Assembly: GCA_031553315.1 (NCBI GenBank)
Contig: JAVBLT010000021.1
Coordinates: 1 to 64,000, forward strand
Direction of reading: 5' to 3'
DNA: 64,000 nt
From: JAVBLT01 sp031553315
Lineage (GTDB): Bacteria > Verrucomicrobiota > Kiritimatiellia > RFP12 > DVOR01
The notes beneath the pieces were generated by a model that worked only from the letters and a program-made list of their open reading frames with translations, did no database searches and had not been told where the DNA came from. How positions within the stretch are numbered: the first letter of the stretch is position 1; each line of letters starts with the position of its first letter. This document shows, piece after piece, positions 1 through 9,579 of the stretch. The position numbers were made by a program, and so were the translations under genes.

Positions 1-62
1 ATCTTCTGCGCCCGATGCCGTTTCCGCCTCCTAATGGGCTGATTTAATAGAAAGGATACGAT

Positions 63-506
63 ATGATGGATGCAAAATTTTGGGCAATATTCGAGGCGCT
101 CAAGCCCTCTCAACCAACCTTTGACGCATTTGCAAAAAAGACGGCCAAGGGGCTTATTCAACAAGCGGCGGATGAAAAAACGGGAATTGCTTATGACGCT
201 CTGTTTGCATCAAATGAGGGAGTAAATAAGCAAAGGTGTATGATTGTGCTCGCGGTCGTTGAAAAAGATGCAATCACACGAGATGTAATCAAAAGCTTTT
301 TAGAGCGTATTCCCGGAGGAGGTTTTAACCCCATTGATGGAACTGAGACGTTATGCGATTTTGTTTTTGATGCCTTTGAGCGAAAATCGTTAATAATTAC
401 AGGGATTTCCAATCCTAAATCAGTTATTCTCACGGCCGCCGATCCGGCCTCGGTTAAATTCATCGAAGACTTGTTTAAGCTTGGAGAACCTTTGAAAAGT
501 TATTAA
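63..506 (+). CDS. hypothetical protein, 147 aa
   Basis: I do not recognise the family. The product is a soluble protein with no signal peptide or membrane segment, of mixed helix/strand character. An AAAGGA box sits about six bases before a double ATG; the first ATG is taken, the second would remove one residue. The gene is AT-richer than the metabolic genes further right and is followed at once by a bidirectional-looking terminator, so it is probably monocistronic. With the methyltransferase fragment next to it, it may belong to an accessory region cut by the left window edge. Confidence 0.6.
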   Translation: MMDAKFWAIFEALKPSQPTFDAFAKKTAKGLIQQAADEKTGIAYDALFASNEGVNKQRCMIVLAVVEKDAITRDVIKSFLERIPGGGFNPIDGTETLCDFVFDAFERKSLIITGISNPKSVILTAADPASVKFIEDLFKLGEPLKSY

Positions 507-537
507 TCAACTAAACAACCATTCCCTTTCACGACAC

Positions 538-580
538 AAAAAAGCCGCCTCGCACTACCTTTGCAAGACGGCTTTTTCTT
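538..580. terminator. rho-independent terminator, probably bidirectional
   Basis: AAAAAGCCG at 540-548 pairs with CGGCTTTTT at 570-578, and a weaker inner stem (CTCGCA with TGCAAG) shortens the loop. An A-run precedes and a T-run follows, so it can stop the 63-506 gene from the left. It could also stop leftward transcription from the right-hand fragment. Confidence 0.75.
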
Positions 581-656
581 TTTGCAAACCCGAAATCAAA
601 CCCCGCGCATAATTCTCAACATATTGATTGATTGCCCCTTTTCGCCCTTTCCATTC

Positions 657-1127
657 TCAACTAAGCAATCCGCCCTCAATCCGCGCTAACCCGCTCCCTG
701 CCAGTGCTTTCCGCCCTTTTCCCGCTTTCTCAACTCCCCCTGTGCTTTTCACACCAACATCGAAGGGTGGATCAATGTAAATCAGATCAATTCGACCTTT
801 GAATTCTTTCAGCAGGCTTGCCATGACAAGTTTATTGTCGCCCCAAATCAAACGGTTGCGAAAATCGGGATGCTGGACGGGGGTTTTCTTTTCAAGCTGC
901 ATCAGCTTTTGTTCAAACATATCAAGCTGACCTTCTGCGGATGCTCGTTGACGTGGCTCATCTACAGTTTCAATTTTCTGCATCGGCATCGCCCACCCCG
1001 CGATATCGACTTCGCGGCGATTGCCCCATTCATCATATTTCCCTTCCCACACCAATTCGGTCTTCATCCGTGAAAGCGGATGTGGATTCATCGGTCCCCA
1101 AGGTGTTGCATTATTCGTTTCATCCAT
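657..1127 (-). pseudogene. truncated adenine-specific DNA methyltransferase (type III Mod-like), N-terminal fragment
   Basis: Residues 1-125 resemble the start of site-specific adenine methyltransferases of the type III Mod / N4-N6 methylase family. There is a WGDNKLV stretch near residue 95, then LIYIDPPF with the catalytic-type DPPF motif at 119-122. After residue 125 (about base 752) the family sequence stops and about 31 unrelated low-complexity residues follow to the stop codon. Full-length relatives run to several hundred residues and carry the SAM-binding FxGxG motif and target-recognition region, all missing here. Motif recognition is from sequence; loss of function is inferred. No restriction subunit is nearby. 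Bases 1128-1296 upstream hold no other gene. Confidence 0.7.
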
Positions 1128-1233
1128 AACAGAAAATCCTCAAAATCATTTCCGAAAATTGGTATAAAAAGAAGCGAAAACTCAATCGTTTGTGGGGGAA
1201 ATCATAACATGCGACAACGATGAATACAATGTC

Positions 1234-1271
1234 AAAAAAACCGCCTCGTTTCCGGTGTTGGAAATGAGGCG
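1234..1271 (-). terminator. terminator of tyrS
   Basis: Read on the minus strand just after the tyrS stop: the arms CGCCTCATTTCC and GGAAACGAGGCG (plus coordinates 1242-1271) form a hairpin with a six-base loop, followed by GTTTTTTT (1241-1234). It is a typical rho-independent terminator. Confidence 0.85.
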
Positions 1272-1296
1272 TTTGAAGAAAAAAGACCGTTTTCCA

Positions 1297-2577
<1,281 letters not shown>

Positions 2578-2596
2578 GATGGGGTCCTTGAGGGGG

Positions 2597-2680
2597 TTGA
2601 CGGTGGACGGTTGACGGTTAACGGTGGTGGTGGGGGCGCTGCCCCCGCGCGTGGCCTACGGCCGCGCTCCCCCGGCGATA
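2597..2680. repeat. TTGACGGT-type short direct repeats plus GC-rich hairpins
   Basis: Bases 2597-2627 carry variants of the 7-8 base unit TTGACGG(T) four times. They are followed by GGGGGC-GCT-GCCCCC (2632-2646) and GCGCGTGGCC-TAC-GGCCGCGC. It lies in the gap between rpsA and tyrS and has no coding capacity that I can support. It looks like an intergenic repeat unit, but no second copy is in the window. Confidence 0.45.
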
Positions 2681-2706
2681 AAAAGGGACATTAAAATGAG
2701 GCGGGG

Positions 2707-2747
2707 AAAAAGGACGGGCGATGATTCGCGGTGGAATCATCGCCCGT
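2707..2747 (-). terminator. terminator of rpsA
   Basis: There is a perfect 14-bp inverted repeat (2714-2727 with 2734-2747) with a six-base loop, followed on the minus strand by CCTTTTT. It lies just downstream of the rpsA stop codon. Confidence 0.9.
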
Positions 2748-2773
2748 GCAGCTTATGCTAGAACCGGTTGGGT

Positions 2774-4513
2774 TTAGCGCTGGCCGGGGCGCCATTCTTC
2801 GTTGGCGGAGAAGGCGTCTTCGAAGGCGCTGGCGAAGGAGCCGAGGCCTTCGGCGCCTTTGAGGTCGGTGGCGCTGAGGTCGCGGGTGAGCTCGGCGATT
2901 TCGGCGTCGTCCATCGTCACGGCTTTGATGGAGAGGCCGATGCGGCGTTCGTCGCGGTCGATTTTGACGATGCGGGCTTCGACTTCCTGGCCGACTTTGA
3001 GGGCGTCTTTCACTTTCTCGATGTGCTGGTCGCTGATCTGGGAGATGTGGACGAGGCCGTCGACGCCGTCTTCGAGCTCGATGAAGGCGCCGAAGGAGGC
3101 GATTTTGGAGACTTTGCCTTTGACGATCTGGCCGATGGCGTAGCTGGAGGCGATGGTGCTCCAGGGGTCGGTCTGGGCTTGTTTGAGGCCGAGGGAGATG
3201 CGCTGCTGGCTGGGGTCGATTTCGAGGACGACGGCTTCGACGGTCTGGCCTTTCTGGAGGAGCTCGCTGGGATGGTTGACTTTGCGGGTCCAGCTCATGT
3301 CGGAGACGTGGATCATGCCGTCGATGCCTTCTTCCATTTCGACGAAGGCGCCGTAGGTGGTGAAGTTGCGGACTTTGCCGGTGATGCGGCTGCCGACGGG
3401 GTAGCGGTCTTGGACGGTGTCCCAGGGGTTGGCTTCGGTCTGGCGGATGCCGAGGGCGATTTTCTGGTCGTCGGCGTTGATGGAGAGGACGACGACGTCG
3501 ACCTCGTCGCCGATGCCGAGCATGTCGGAGGCGCGGGCGACGCGTTTGGTCCAGGAGAATTCGGAGACGTGGACGAGGCCTTCGATGCCGGGTTCGATTT
3601 CGACGAAGGCGCCGTAGGGGACGAGGTTGACGACTTTGCCGCGGAGGCGGGAGCCGACGGGGTAACGGGCTTCGACGTCGCCCCAGGGGTTGGACTGGGC
3701 TTGCTTGAGGCCGAGGGAGACGCGTTCGCGGTCGAGGTCGATGTCGAGGATCATGACGTCGAGCTCTTGGCCGACTTTGAGCATTTCGGAGGGATGCTTG
3801 ACGCGGCCCCAGCTCATGTCGGTGATGTGGAGGAGGCCGTCCATGCCGTCGAGGTCGACGAAGGCGCCGAAGTCGGTGATGTTTTTCACGCGGCCTTTGC
3901 GGACTTGGCCTTTTTCGAGGGTGGTGAGGAGGTCGCGCTTTTTGTCGGCCATGCGTTCTTCAACGAGTTCGCGGCGGGAGACGATGATGTTGCGGCGTTC
4001 GTCGCTGATTTTGATGATTTTGAAATCGGATTCGAGGTTGAGGTAGGCGTCGAGATCGCGGGCGGGGTTGACGTCGACCTGGGAGCCGGGGAGGAAGGCG
4101 TCGACGCCGTCGACGTCGACAATGAGGCCGCCGCGGACTTTGCTGCGGATGATGCCGTGGACGACTGCGCCTTCGGTGTATTTGGCGAGGACGGCTTCCC
4201 AGCGGAGCTTTTCATCGGCTTTCTGCTTGCTGAGCTGGACCATGCCGTTTTCGCCTTCGAGCTCGAGGAGGAGGACGTTGATCTCGTCGCCGATTTTGAC
4301 GGCGGCGATGTCGGCGAATTCGCTGGAGCTGACGGCGCCTTCGGATTTGCAGCCGATGTCGACCAGCACTTCGTTGCCTTTGATGCCGGTGATTTTGCCT
4401 TTGACGATGGAACCGGGGGTGAAGCTCTGATCCTGGTTGTTGAGGGCTGCGAGGAGCTCGTCGTACATTGCGCCTGTTTTGGGCTTGTCAGCGATGGGTT
4501 TACGGATGGCCAT
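2774..4513 (-). CDS. rpsA: 30S ribosomal protein S1, 579 aa
   Basis: Binds mRNA leaders on the 30S subunit and helps initiation. Six S1 (OB-fold) repeats are visible in order; repeats three to six carry the strong YGAFVE/FGAFVD ...GLVHxS signature and repeats one and two are more divergent, as usual for the ribosome-binding end of S1. The length is normal. The start is set at MAIRKPIAD because AAAAGG lies just upstream. An in-frame extension reaching 4681 lacks conservation and overlaps the promoter. A leader of roughly 150 bases separates the promoter from the start, which leaves room for leader-based autoregulation (inference). Confidence 0.95.
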   Translation of the reverse strand: MAIRKPIADKPKTGAMYDELLAALNNQDQSFTPGSIVKGKITGIKGNEVLVDIGCKSEGAVSSSEFADIAAVKIGDEINVLLLELEGENGMVQLSKQKADEKLRWEAVLAKYTEGAVVHGIIRSKVRGGLIVDVDGVDAFLPGSQVDVNPARDLDAYLNLESDFKIIKISDERRNIIVSRRELVEERMADKKRDLLTTLEKGQVRKGRVKNITDFGAFVDLDGMDGLLHITDMSWGRVKHPSEMLKVGQELDVMILDIDLDRERVSLGLKQAQSNPWGDVEARYPVGSRLRGKVVNLVPYGAFVEIEPGIEGLVHVSEFSWTKRVARASDMLGIGDEVDVVVLSINADDQKIALGIRQTEANPWDTVQDRYPVGSRITGKVRNFTTYGAFVEMEEGIDGMIHVSDMSWTRKVNHPSELLQKGQTVEAVVLEIDPSQQRISLGLKQAQTDPWSTIASSYAIGQIVKGKVSKIASFGAFIELEDGVDGLVHISQISDQHIEKVKDALKVGQEVEARIVKIDRDERRIGLSIKAVTMDDAEIAELTRDLSATDLKGAEGLGSFASAFEDAFSANEEWRPGQR

Positions 4514-4671
4514 GGGAACCTTTTTCGGTTGCTGTCCCTGTTCGCCCGCGAACGGGTGGCGAGGGGGGTTAAACAACCGGTTTGTTGCTGGGTTGTTTTG
4601 GGTTGCGGTCCTGAATTTCCGAGCCGGGCGGCCCGGCAGGGTGCCGGCCTTTTTCAATGAAAGGTGGAAGA

Positions 4672-4701
4672 AGTGTATCACATTGGCGTTTCGGTTGTAA
4701 A
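4672..4701 (-). promoter_or_regulatory. sigma-70-type promoter of rpsA
   Basis: On the minus strand TTTACA (4701-4696) is separated by 18 bases from TACACT (4677-4672). It sits upstream of the rpsA leader. Confidence 0.6.
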
Positions 4702-4728
4702 TGAGTTTTATTAAAAATCGGGTTTTGG

Positions 4729-4757
4729 TTGAAGTGGCGGCGTTTTTCGGGTATGCT
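4729..4757 (+). promoter_or_regulatory. sigma-70-type promoter for the 4792 operon
   Basis: TTGAAG (4729-4734), a 17-base spacer and TATGCT (4752-4757) lie about 35 bases before the membrane protein gene. It is divergent from the rpsA promoter. Confidence 0.55.
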
Positions 4758-4791
4758 TTGGGGAAATTGGCTTTTTTAAGGAGTGTGACTG

Positions 4792-5349
4792 ATGTGGATG
4801 GCGTTGTTTTTCATGGCTGTGCTGACGTTTCTGCCGGGGCTTGAGCTGAGGGCTTCGATTCCGTTTGCGTTTTTCGCGCCGGTGGCGCGTGAATCGGTGC
4901 CGCAGTGGCTGGGGGTGCTGATTTGTTTCGGAATCAATGTGCTGGTGGGCATTCTGGTGTTTGAGCTGATGCAGCCTGTGATGTGGCTTTTGCGCAAGTG
5001 GGATTGGTTCGAGCGGAAAATCTGGCCGGTGTTTTTGGGCAAGCAGGCGAAGCTTCACCCGTATGTGGAAAAATACGGCGAATGGGGGCTGGCTCTGTTT
5101 ATCGGGGTGCCGCTGCCGGGCACGGGCGCTTACACGGGCGCGGTGGGGGCTTATTTGCTGGGGCTTGACCGCAAGCGCTTTCATGTGGCGAATTTCGCGG
5201 GGGTGCTGATTGCGGCGGTGTGCGTGACGGTGCTGTGCGTGTTGCTGGACCGGGGCGTGATTTCGGAGGACAGCGCGCTGCGCAGGGTTTTCATCAACGA
5301 CAAGGCCGTGGCCGCCGAGGTGCACGCGGATGCCCCGCAGGAGCCGTAA
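4792..5349 (+). CDS. small multidrug export-family membrane protein (Sm_multidrug_ex), 185 aa
   Basis: Integral inner-membrane protein with about four hydrophobic segments: residues 3-25, 40-65, 95-120 and 130-152. The signature FIGVPLPGTGAYTGA around residues 103-117 and the LPGLELRASIPFA start match the family Pfam calls putative small multi-drug export protein. No transport substrate has been firmly established for that family. AAGGAG lies upstream of the ATG. The stop codon overlaps the next start by one base (TAATG), so the epimerase-like gene is probably co-translated. The C-terminal 30 residues are hydrophilic. Confidence 0.8.
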   Translation: MWMALFFMAVLTFLPGLELRASIPFAFFAPVARESVPQWLGVLICFGINVLVGILVFELMQPVMWLLRKWDWFERKIWPVFLGKQAKLHPYVEKYGEWGLALFIGVPLPGTGAYTGAVGAYLLGLDRKRFHVANFAGVLIAAVCVTVLCVLLDRGVISEDSALRRVFINDKAVAAEVHADAPQEP

Positions 5350-6284
5350 TGGGGTATTCGCTCTCCACGTCTTGGTTTTCAAACCGGCGCCTGCCCGCGG
5401 CGCAATGGCCCGATGCGGCCGCCGACTTGGGTTTCGACGCGCTTGAGCTGGGGTATTTCGTGCCTGAGGAACGGGTCGGGGCGCTGTTGGAGCGCGCCGG
5501 GGAACTGGGGCTGACGGTTTCGAGCGTGCATGCGTTTTCGCCGGTGCCGCTCGCGCAGCCGGCGGCGGGGCCGGAGATTTTCTCGCTGGCCGACGCGGCC
5601 GAGGAGGAACGCCGGGCGGCTGTTTTCTATCTGCTCAAATCGCTGGATCTCGCGGTGCGCGCGGGCGCGAAGGCGGTGGTGCTGCACGGAGGCCGGGTGC
5701 GGATGCGCCACGGCTGGCTGCGGCGGCCTTACGATTCGCAACTGATTGATCTTTTCCGGCAGGGGGTTGAAAAACCGGGCTCGCCTTATTATAACGAACT
5801 GATCGACACGGAGCGCACGCTGCGCCGCAAGGCGGCTGCGAAGACCGATGCGGCGTTTCGCCGTTCGCTCGACGAGGCTCTGCCGCATTTCGACGCCGCC
5901 GGGGTGAGGCTTTGCCTGGAGAATCTGCCGGGGCTGGAAGCCTATCCCGACCCGGACGAATTTCTGGCGCTGGCGCGCGATTACCGCACGCCGTCGCTCG
6001 CGTATTGGCACGACACCGGCCACGGCGAGCTCAAAGCGCGCTACGGCGACGTGCCTCCGGGCGCGGTCTTTCCCCGCCTGCTGCCGTTTCTGGGCGGCGT
6101 GCACATTCACGATGTGGCCGAGCCCGACCGGGATCATCACGCGCCGGGCGCGGGCGGCGTGGATTTCGAGGCGCTGCGCTTCCTGCGCGATGCGGGCGTG
6201 CCGCTGGTTTTCGAGCCGGCGCCGGGCGTGCCGGCCGCGGAGCTGAAGGCGGGGCTGGAGCTGATCAAACAGATTTGGAGGTAA
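5349..6284 (+). CDS. sugar phosphate isomerase/epimerase-like TIM-barrel protein, 311 aa
   Basis: Belongs to the AP-endonuclease-2-like TIM-barrel superfamily of divalent-metal isomerases and epimerases. Barrel strands ending in metal-ligand positions are visible: VVLHGG, LCLENLPG (Glu), YWHDTGHGE (Asp/His), GGVHIHDV (His) and LVFEPAPG (Glu). It is cytosolic with no signal peptide. The start is the ATG overlapping the upstream stop; an in-frame extension further left lies inside the membrane gene and is not credible. The substrate cannot be told from sequence. Codons are mostly G-ending, unlike the C-ending transporter genes that follow at 6683. Confidence 0.8.
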   Translation: MGYSLSTSWFSNRRLPAAQWPDAAADLGFDALELGYFVPEERVGALLERAGELGLTVSSVHAFSPVPLAQPAAGPEIFSLADAAEEERRAAVFYLLKSLDLAVRAGAKAVVLHGGRVRMRHGWLRRPYDSQLIDLFRQGVEKPGSPYYNELIDTERTLRRKAAAKTDAAFRRSLDEALPHFDAAGVRLCLENLPGLEAYPDPDEFLALARDYRTPSLAYWHDTGHGELKARYGDVPPGAVFPRLLPFLGGVHIHDVAEPDRDHHAPGAGGVDFEALRFLRDAGVPLVFEPAPGVPAAELKAGLELIKQIWR

Positions 6285-6287
6285 CGC

Positions 6288-6674
6288 ATGGGAGAATCAG
6301 TCAACGAATTGGAGCTGGAACGCGAAAAACTGGCGCTGGAGCGCGAGCGCCTGGCTCTCGAGCGCGAACGCCTGGCCGACATGAAGAAGATTCATTCCGA
6401 AGAAGCCCTGGTCGCGGAAAAAAGCAAGGGACATTTCCGCGTGGCGCTGAGCACGGCGGTTTTCCTCTCGGTCATTTCGCTGCTGGCCGGCGGCATTCTG
6501 GGCATCGTGATCACCTCCTGGCACCAGGAACAGCGCGACCAGACCCGCCGCGAACAGGTGGCCCGCGCGCTGCGCGCGACGATGACGAACCGCCTCGACC
6601 GCGTGGAGGGCGAAGCCGCCGAGCCTCAGCAGTGGGCCGCCGGCGAAGGTCATGTGTGGGTGATTTTGAACTGA
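6288..6674 (+). CDS. coiled-coil single-pass membrane protein, 128 aa
   Basis: Residues 7-33 are a charged helix with a tandem LALERER-type heptad (LERERLA repeated), predicted to form a coiled coil. Residues 50-76 are one hydrophobic segment. The remaining ~50 residues are charged and end in GEGHVWVILN. It starts three bases after the epimerase stop codon, so it belongs to the same operon. I do not recognise the family; a small scaffold or oligomerising membrane protein is the most that can be said. Confidence 0.65.
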   Translation: MGESVNELELEREKLALERERLALERERLADMKKIHSEEALVAEKSKGHFRVALSTAVFLSVISLLAGGILGIVITSWHQEQRDQTRREQVARALRATMTNRLDRVEGEAAEPQQWAAGEGHVWVILN

Positions 6675-6682
6675 GGTCTTCC

Positions 6683-8401
6683 ATGACGAAGCGTTTGATT
6701 CTTTTTTGCGCAATCCTTTCCGCCCTTGCCGCCCAGGCGGCGGGCGGCACCTTCCGCAGACCGCTCGAACGCGTGACCAGCATGGATCCGGCGACCGCCG
6801 AAGGCGTGCCCTCCATCCGCGCCATGGGCCTGGCCTACGAAACGCTCCTCGAATACGATTACCGCGCCCGCCCCTACGCCCTCCTGCCCGCAGGCGCCGC
6901 CGCCATGCCCGAAATTTCGCCCGACGGCAAGGTCTACACCTTCCGCCTGCGCCCCGAGGCCCGCTTCCACCCCGATCCCTGCTTCGGCTTCGAGGCCGAC
7001 GGTTCCCCTAAAGGCCGGCAGGTCACGGCGGCCGACTATGTGTTCGCCTTCAAACGCCTCGCCGACCGCAAGCTCGCCTCCTCCGCCACCTGGATGGTGG
7101 AAGACATCCTCGGCATGAAAGCCTTCTCCGAGGCCTCCGCCGGCAAAGACCCCACCGACTACGCCCGCGAAGTTCCCGGCCTGCGCGCCCTCGATCCCCT
7201 CACCCTGCGCATCGAGCTCAAGCGCCCCTTCATGCAGTTTATCTGGTACCTTCCCCTCCACCACCTCGCCGCCACGCCCCCCGAAGCCGTGGCCTTCCAC
7301 GGCGAGGATCTCAGCCGCCACACCGTCGGCTCCGGCCCCTACATCCTCGCAAGCTGGCGCCGCGACCACGAAATGGTCTTCGAGCGCGCCCCCGGCTGGT
7401 GGGGCTGGCGCGAAGGCCAGGCCGCCTTCGACCCCGCGGGCGCGGAAAAGCCCTTCGACCGCATCGTCTACTCCGTGATCAACGACGCCTCCACCCAGTG
7501 GCTCATGTTCCTCAAAGGCGAGGTCGATTTCCTCGGCGACATCGCCCGCGACAACTGGGAAGTGGTCGTGGATTCCAGCAACCGCCTTTTCCCCGAGCTC
7601 GCCGCCCGCGGCATCGCCCTCTACAGCACCCCCACCCTCGAGACCTACTTCATCGGCCTGAACATGGACGACCCCATCCTCGGCCCCAACAAACCCCTCC
7701 GCCAGGCTCTCGCCTGCGCCTTCAACTTCGACCGCTGGCACGCCTTCTTCAACGGCCGCGCCCAAAAGCTCACCACCATCGCCCCGCCGCATATCAAAGA
7801 CGCGCTCTCCGAGCCCTTCCCCTACGATTTCAACCTCGCCCTCGCCCGCGAGCTCATGGTCAAAGCCGGCTACCCCGGCGGGATCGACCCCGCCACCGGC
7901 CGCCGCCTCGCGCTCACGCTCGACATCGGCCGCGCCTCCCAAAGCGCCCGCGAAATGGCCGAGCTCCTCGCCTCGTTCTTCAACGAAATCGGCATTGACC
8001 TGCGCCTCGAATTCAACAACTGGCCCGCCTTCCTCAAAAAGCTCAACAACCGCCAGGCCCAGCTCTTCAACATCGGCTGGGTCGGGGATTATCCCGACAT
8101 CGCGACCTTTGCCCAGCCGCTCCTCTCGCAAAACGTCTCCCCCGGCGCCAACCGCGTGAACTACACCAATCCCCGCGTGGACCGGCTCTACGAAACCGCC
8201 ATCGCCACCGCCGACCCCGCCGCGCAGACCGCCGCCTGGACCGAGCTCCAGCGCATCATCGCCGAAGATTGCCCCCGCATCCACACCCACTACTTCATCG
8301 AATACACCCTCGCCCACAAACGGGTGCTCAACTACCTCCCCCACAACTTCCCCTACGGCATGGAAAAGTACCTCCGCCACCGCGAAGGAGCCCCCCAATG
8401 A
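6683..8401 (+). CDS. ABC transporter substrate-binding protein, oligopeptide (SBP family 5), 572 aa
   Basis: Secreted solute-binding protein with a signal peptide (positive start, hydrophobic core to about residue 18, AQA-type cleavage). The mature part shows SBP family 5 features: SMDPATAEG near the start, LAYETLLEYDY, DGKVYTFRLRPEARFHPD, and later TLETYFIGLNMDDP and NIGWVGDYPD. Such proteins deliver peptides or similar ligands to the paired permeases, which follow directly with a 4-base ATGA overlap. The ATG at 6683 begins the signal peptide; an in-frame extension upstream is out of place. No ATPase gene is present in the cluster. Confidence 0.9.
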   Translation: MTKRLILFCAILSALAAQAAGGTFRRPLERVTSMDPATAEGVPSIRAMGLAYETLLEYDYRARPYALLPAGAAAMPEISPDGKVYTFRLRPEARFHPDPCFGFEADGSPKGRQVTAADYVFAFKRLADRKLASSATWMVEDILGMKAFSEASAGKDPTDYAREVPGLRALDPLTLRIELKRPFMQFIWYLPLHHLAATPPEAVAFHGEDLSRHTVGSGPYILASWRRDHEMVFERAPGWWGWREGQAAFDPAGAEKPFDRIVYSVINDASTQWLMFLKGEVDFLGDIARDNWEVVVDSSNRLFPELAARGIALYSTPTLETYFIGLNMDDPILGPNKPLRQALACAFNFDRWHAFFNGRAQKLTTIAPPHIKDALSEPFPYDFNLALARELMVKAGYPGGIDPATGRRLALTLDIGRASQSAREMAELLASFFNEIGIDLRLEFNNWPAFLKKLNNRQAQLFNIGWVGDYPDIATFAQPLLSQNVSPGANRVNYTNPRVDRLYETAIATADPAAQTAAWTELQRIIAEDCPRIHTHYFIEYTLAHKRVLNYLPHNFPYGMEKYLRHREGAPQ

Positions 8402-9579
8402 AGCGTTACCTCCTCCGCCGCCTCCTGGAAATGATCCCCACGACCTTCGGCGTGATCATGCTCACCTTCGTGCTTTTCTATGTGATCGGCGGCTCCCCCG
8501 CCACCGTCCGCCTCGGCCAGCACGCCTCCCAGGCCGCCATCGCCGCCTTCGACGCCCAGTACGGCTACGACAAACCCCTCTTCTGCGGCAACTGGTACAC
8601 GGTCGACGCGCTCACCCGCCCCGCTCAGGATCGCCCCGCCGCGCTCGCCTTCCCCCTCCCCGAAGGCGCCTACCGCCTCACCCCCGAAGGCAGCGCCGCG
8701 ACCGCCACCCTTGAAGCCATCGACACGGGCGAACGCCGCACCGAAAGCGCCCGCGGCACGGTCGCCGTCCCCAAAGGCTGGAAGCTCGCCGCCGTCGACG
8801 GCACGCCCGCCCGCATCCAGCGCCGGACCGATTCTTTCTTCGACTCCCAGTTCGTCCACTACATCGCCGGGCTCATCCGGTTCGACTTCGGCCGCTCCCA
8901 GGAATACAACATGCCCGTGCTCGCCGTGCTCAAGGCCGGAGTCGGCCCCACCCTTTCGCTGACGCTTCCCATCCTCCTTTCCGGCGCCATCCTCGGCGTG
9001 CTCCTGGGGCTGCTCTGCGCCGCCAACCGCGGCGGGTGGGTCGACCGGGGCATCCTCGTGGGATCCACCATCCTCATGAGCGTCAACTACGTCGTCTGGA
9101 TCCTCATGGGGCAGTTCGTCATCGGCTACAGATGGGGGTGGTTCCCGCTGTGGGGCTACCAATCGGCCTGGAACCTCGCGCTGCCCGTGATGATCGGCGT
9201 GATGGGCGGGCTCGGGGCCGACATCCGCTTCTACCGCGCCGCCATTCTCGACGAAGCCTACAAGCCCTACGTGCGCACCGCCCAGGCCAAAGGCCTCTCC
9301 GGCCCCCGCGTCTACCTCCGCCACATCCTGCGCAACAGCCTCATCCCCATCGTCACCTACATCAGCCTCTCCATCCCCTTCCTCTTCACCGGCAGCCTCC
9401 TGCTTGAAAGCTTCTTCGGCATCCCCGGCCTGGGCAACGTCAGCATCAACGCCATCAACTCCTCCGACATGGCCGTCGTCCGCGGCGTCGTCGTCATCGG
9501 CGCCCTCATCTACCAGATCGTCAACCTGCTGACCGATATCTGCTACGGTTGGCTCGACCCGAGAGTCCGCCTCGCATGA
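8398..9579 (+). CDS. ABC transporter permease, OppB/DppB-type, 393 aa
   Basis: First permease of a peptide-type importer. The start MKRYLLRRLLEMIPTTFGV is typical of OppB/DppB/YejB, and the cytoplasmic coupling region EAYKPYVRTAQAKGLS is the EAA loop that docks on the ATPases. An extra segment of roughly 80 residues (about 65-150) occupies the first periplasmic loop, making the protein longer than plain DppB (about 310-340). It starts inside the stop codon of the binding protein (ATGA) and itself overlaps the next permease by four bases. Confidence 0.9.
   Translation: MKRYLLRRLLEMIPTTFGVIMLTFVLFYVIGGSPATVRLGQHASQAAIAAFDAQYGYDKPLFCGNWYTVDALTRPAQDRPAALAFPLPEGAYRLTPEGSAATATLEAIDTGERRTESARGTVAVPKGWKLAAVDGTPARIQRRTDSFFDSQFVHYIAGLIRFDFGRSQEYNMPVLAVLKAGVGPTLSLTLPILLSGAILGVLLGLLCAANRGGWVDRGILVGSTILMSVNYVVWILMGQFVIGYRWGWFPLWGYQSAWNLALPVMIGVMGGLGADIRFYRAAILDEAYKPYVRTAQAKGLSGPRVYLRHILRNSLIPIVTYISLSIPFLFTGSLLLESFFGIPGLGNVSINAINSSDMAVVRGVVVIGALIYQIVNLLTDICYGWLDPRVRLA

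Noticed and set aside
4514..4681. N-terminal extension of S1 to 4681
   Set aside because: No ribosome site, not typical of S1, and the region overlaps a good promoter. MAIRKPIAD at 4513 has AAAAGG upstream.
6650..8398. Minus-strand open frame opposite the peptide-binding protein
   Set aside because: Low-complexity shadow; the plus strand has a signal peptide and SBP family 5 blocks.
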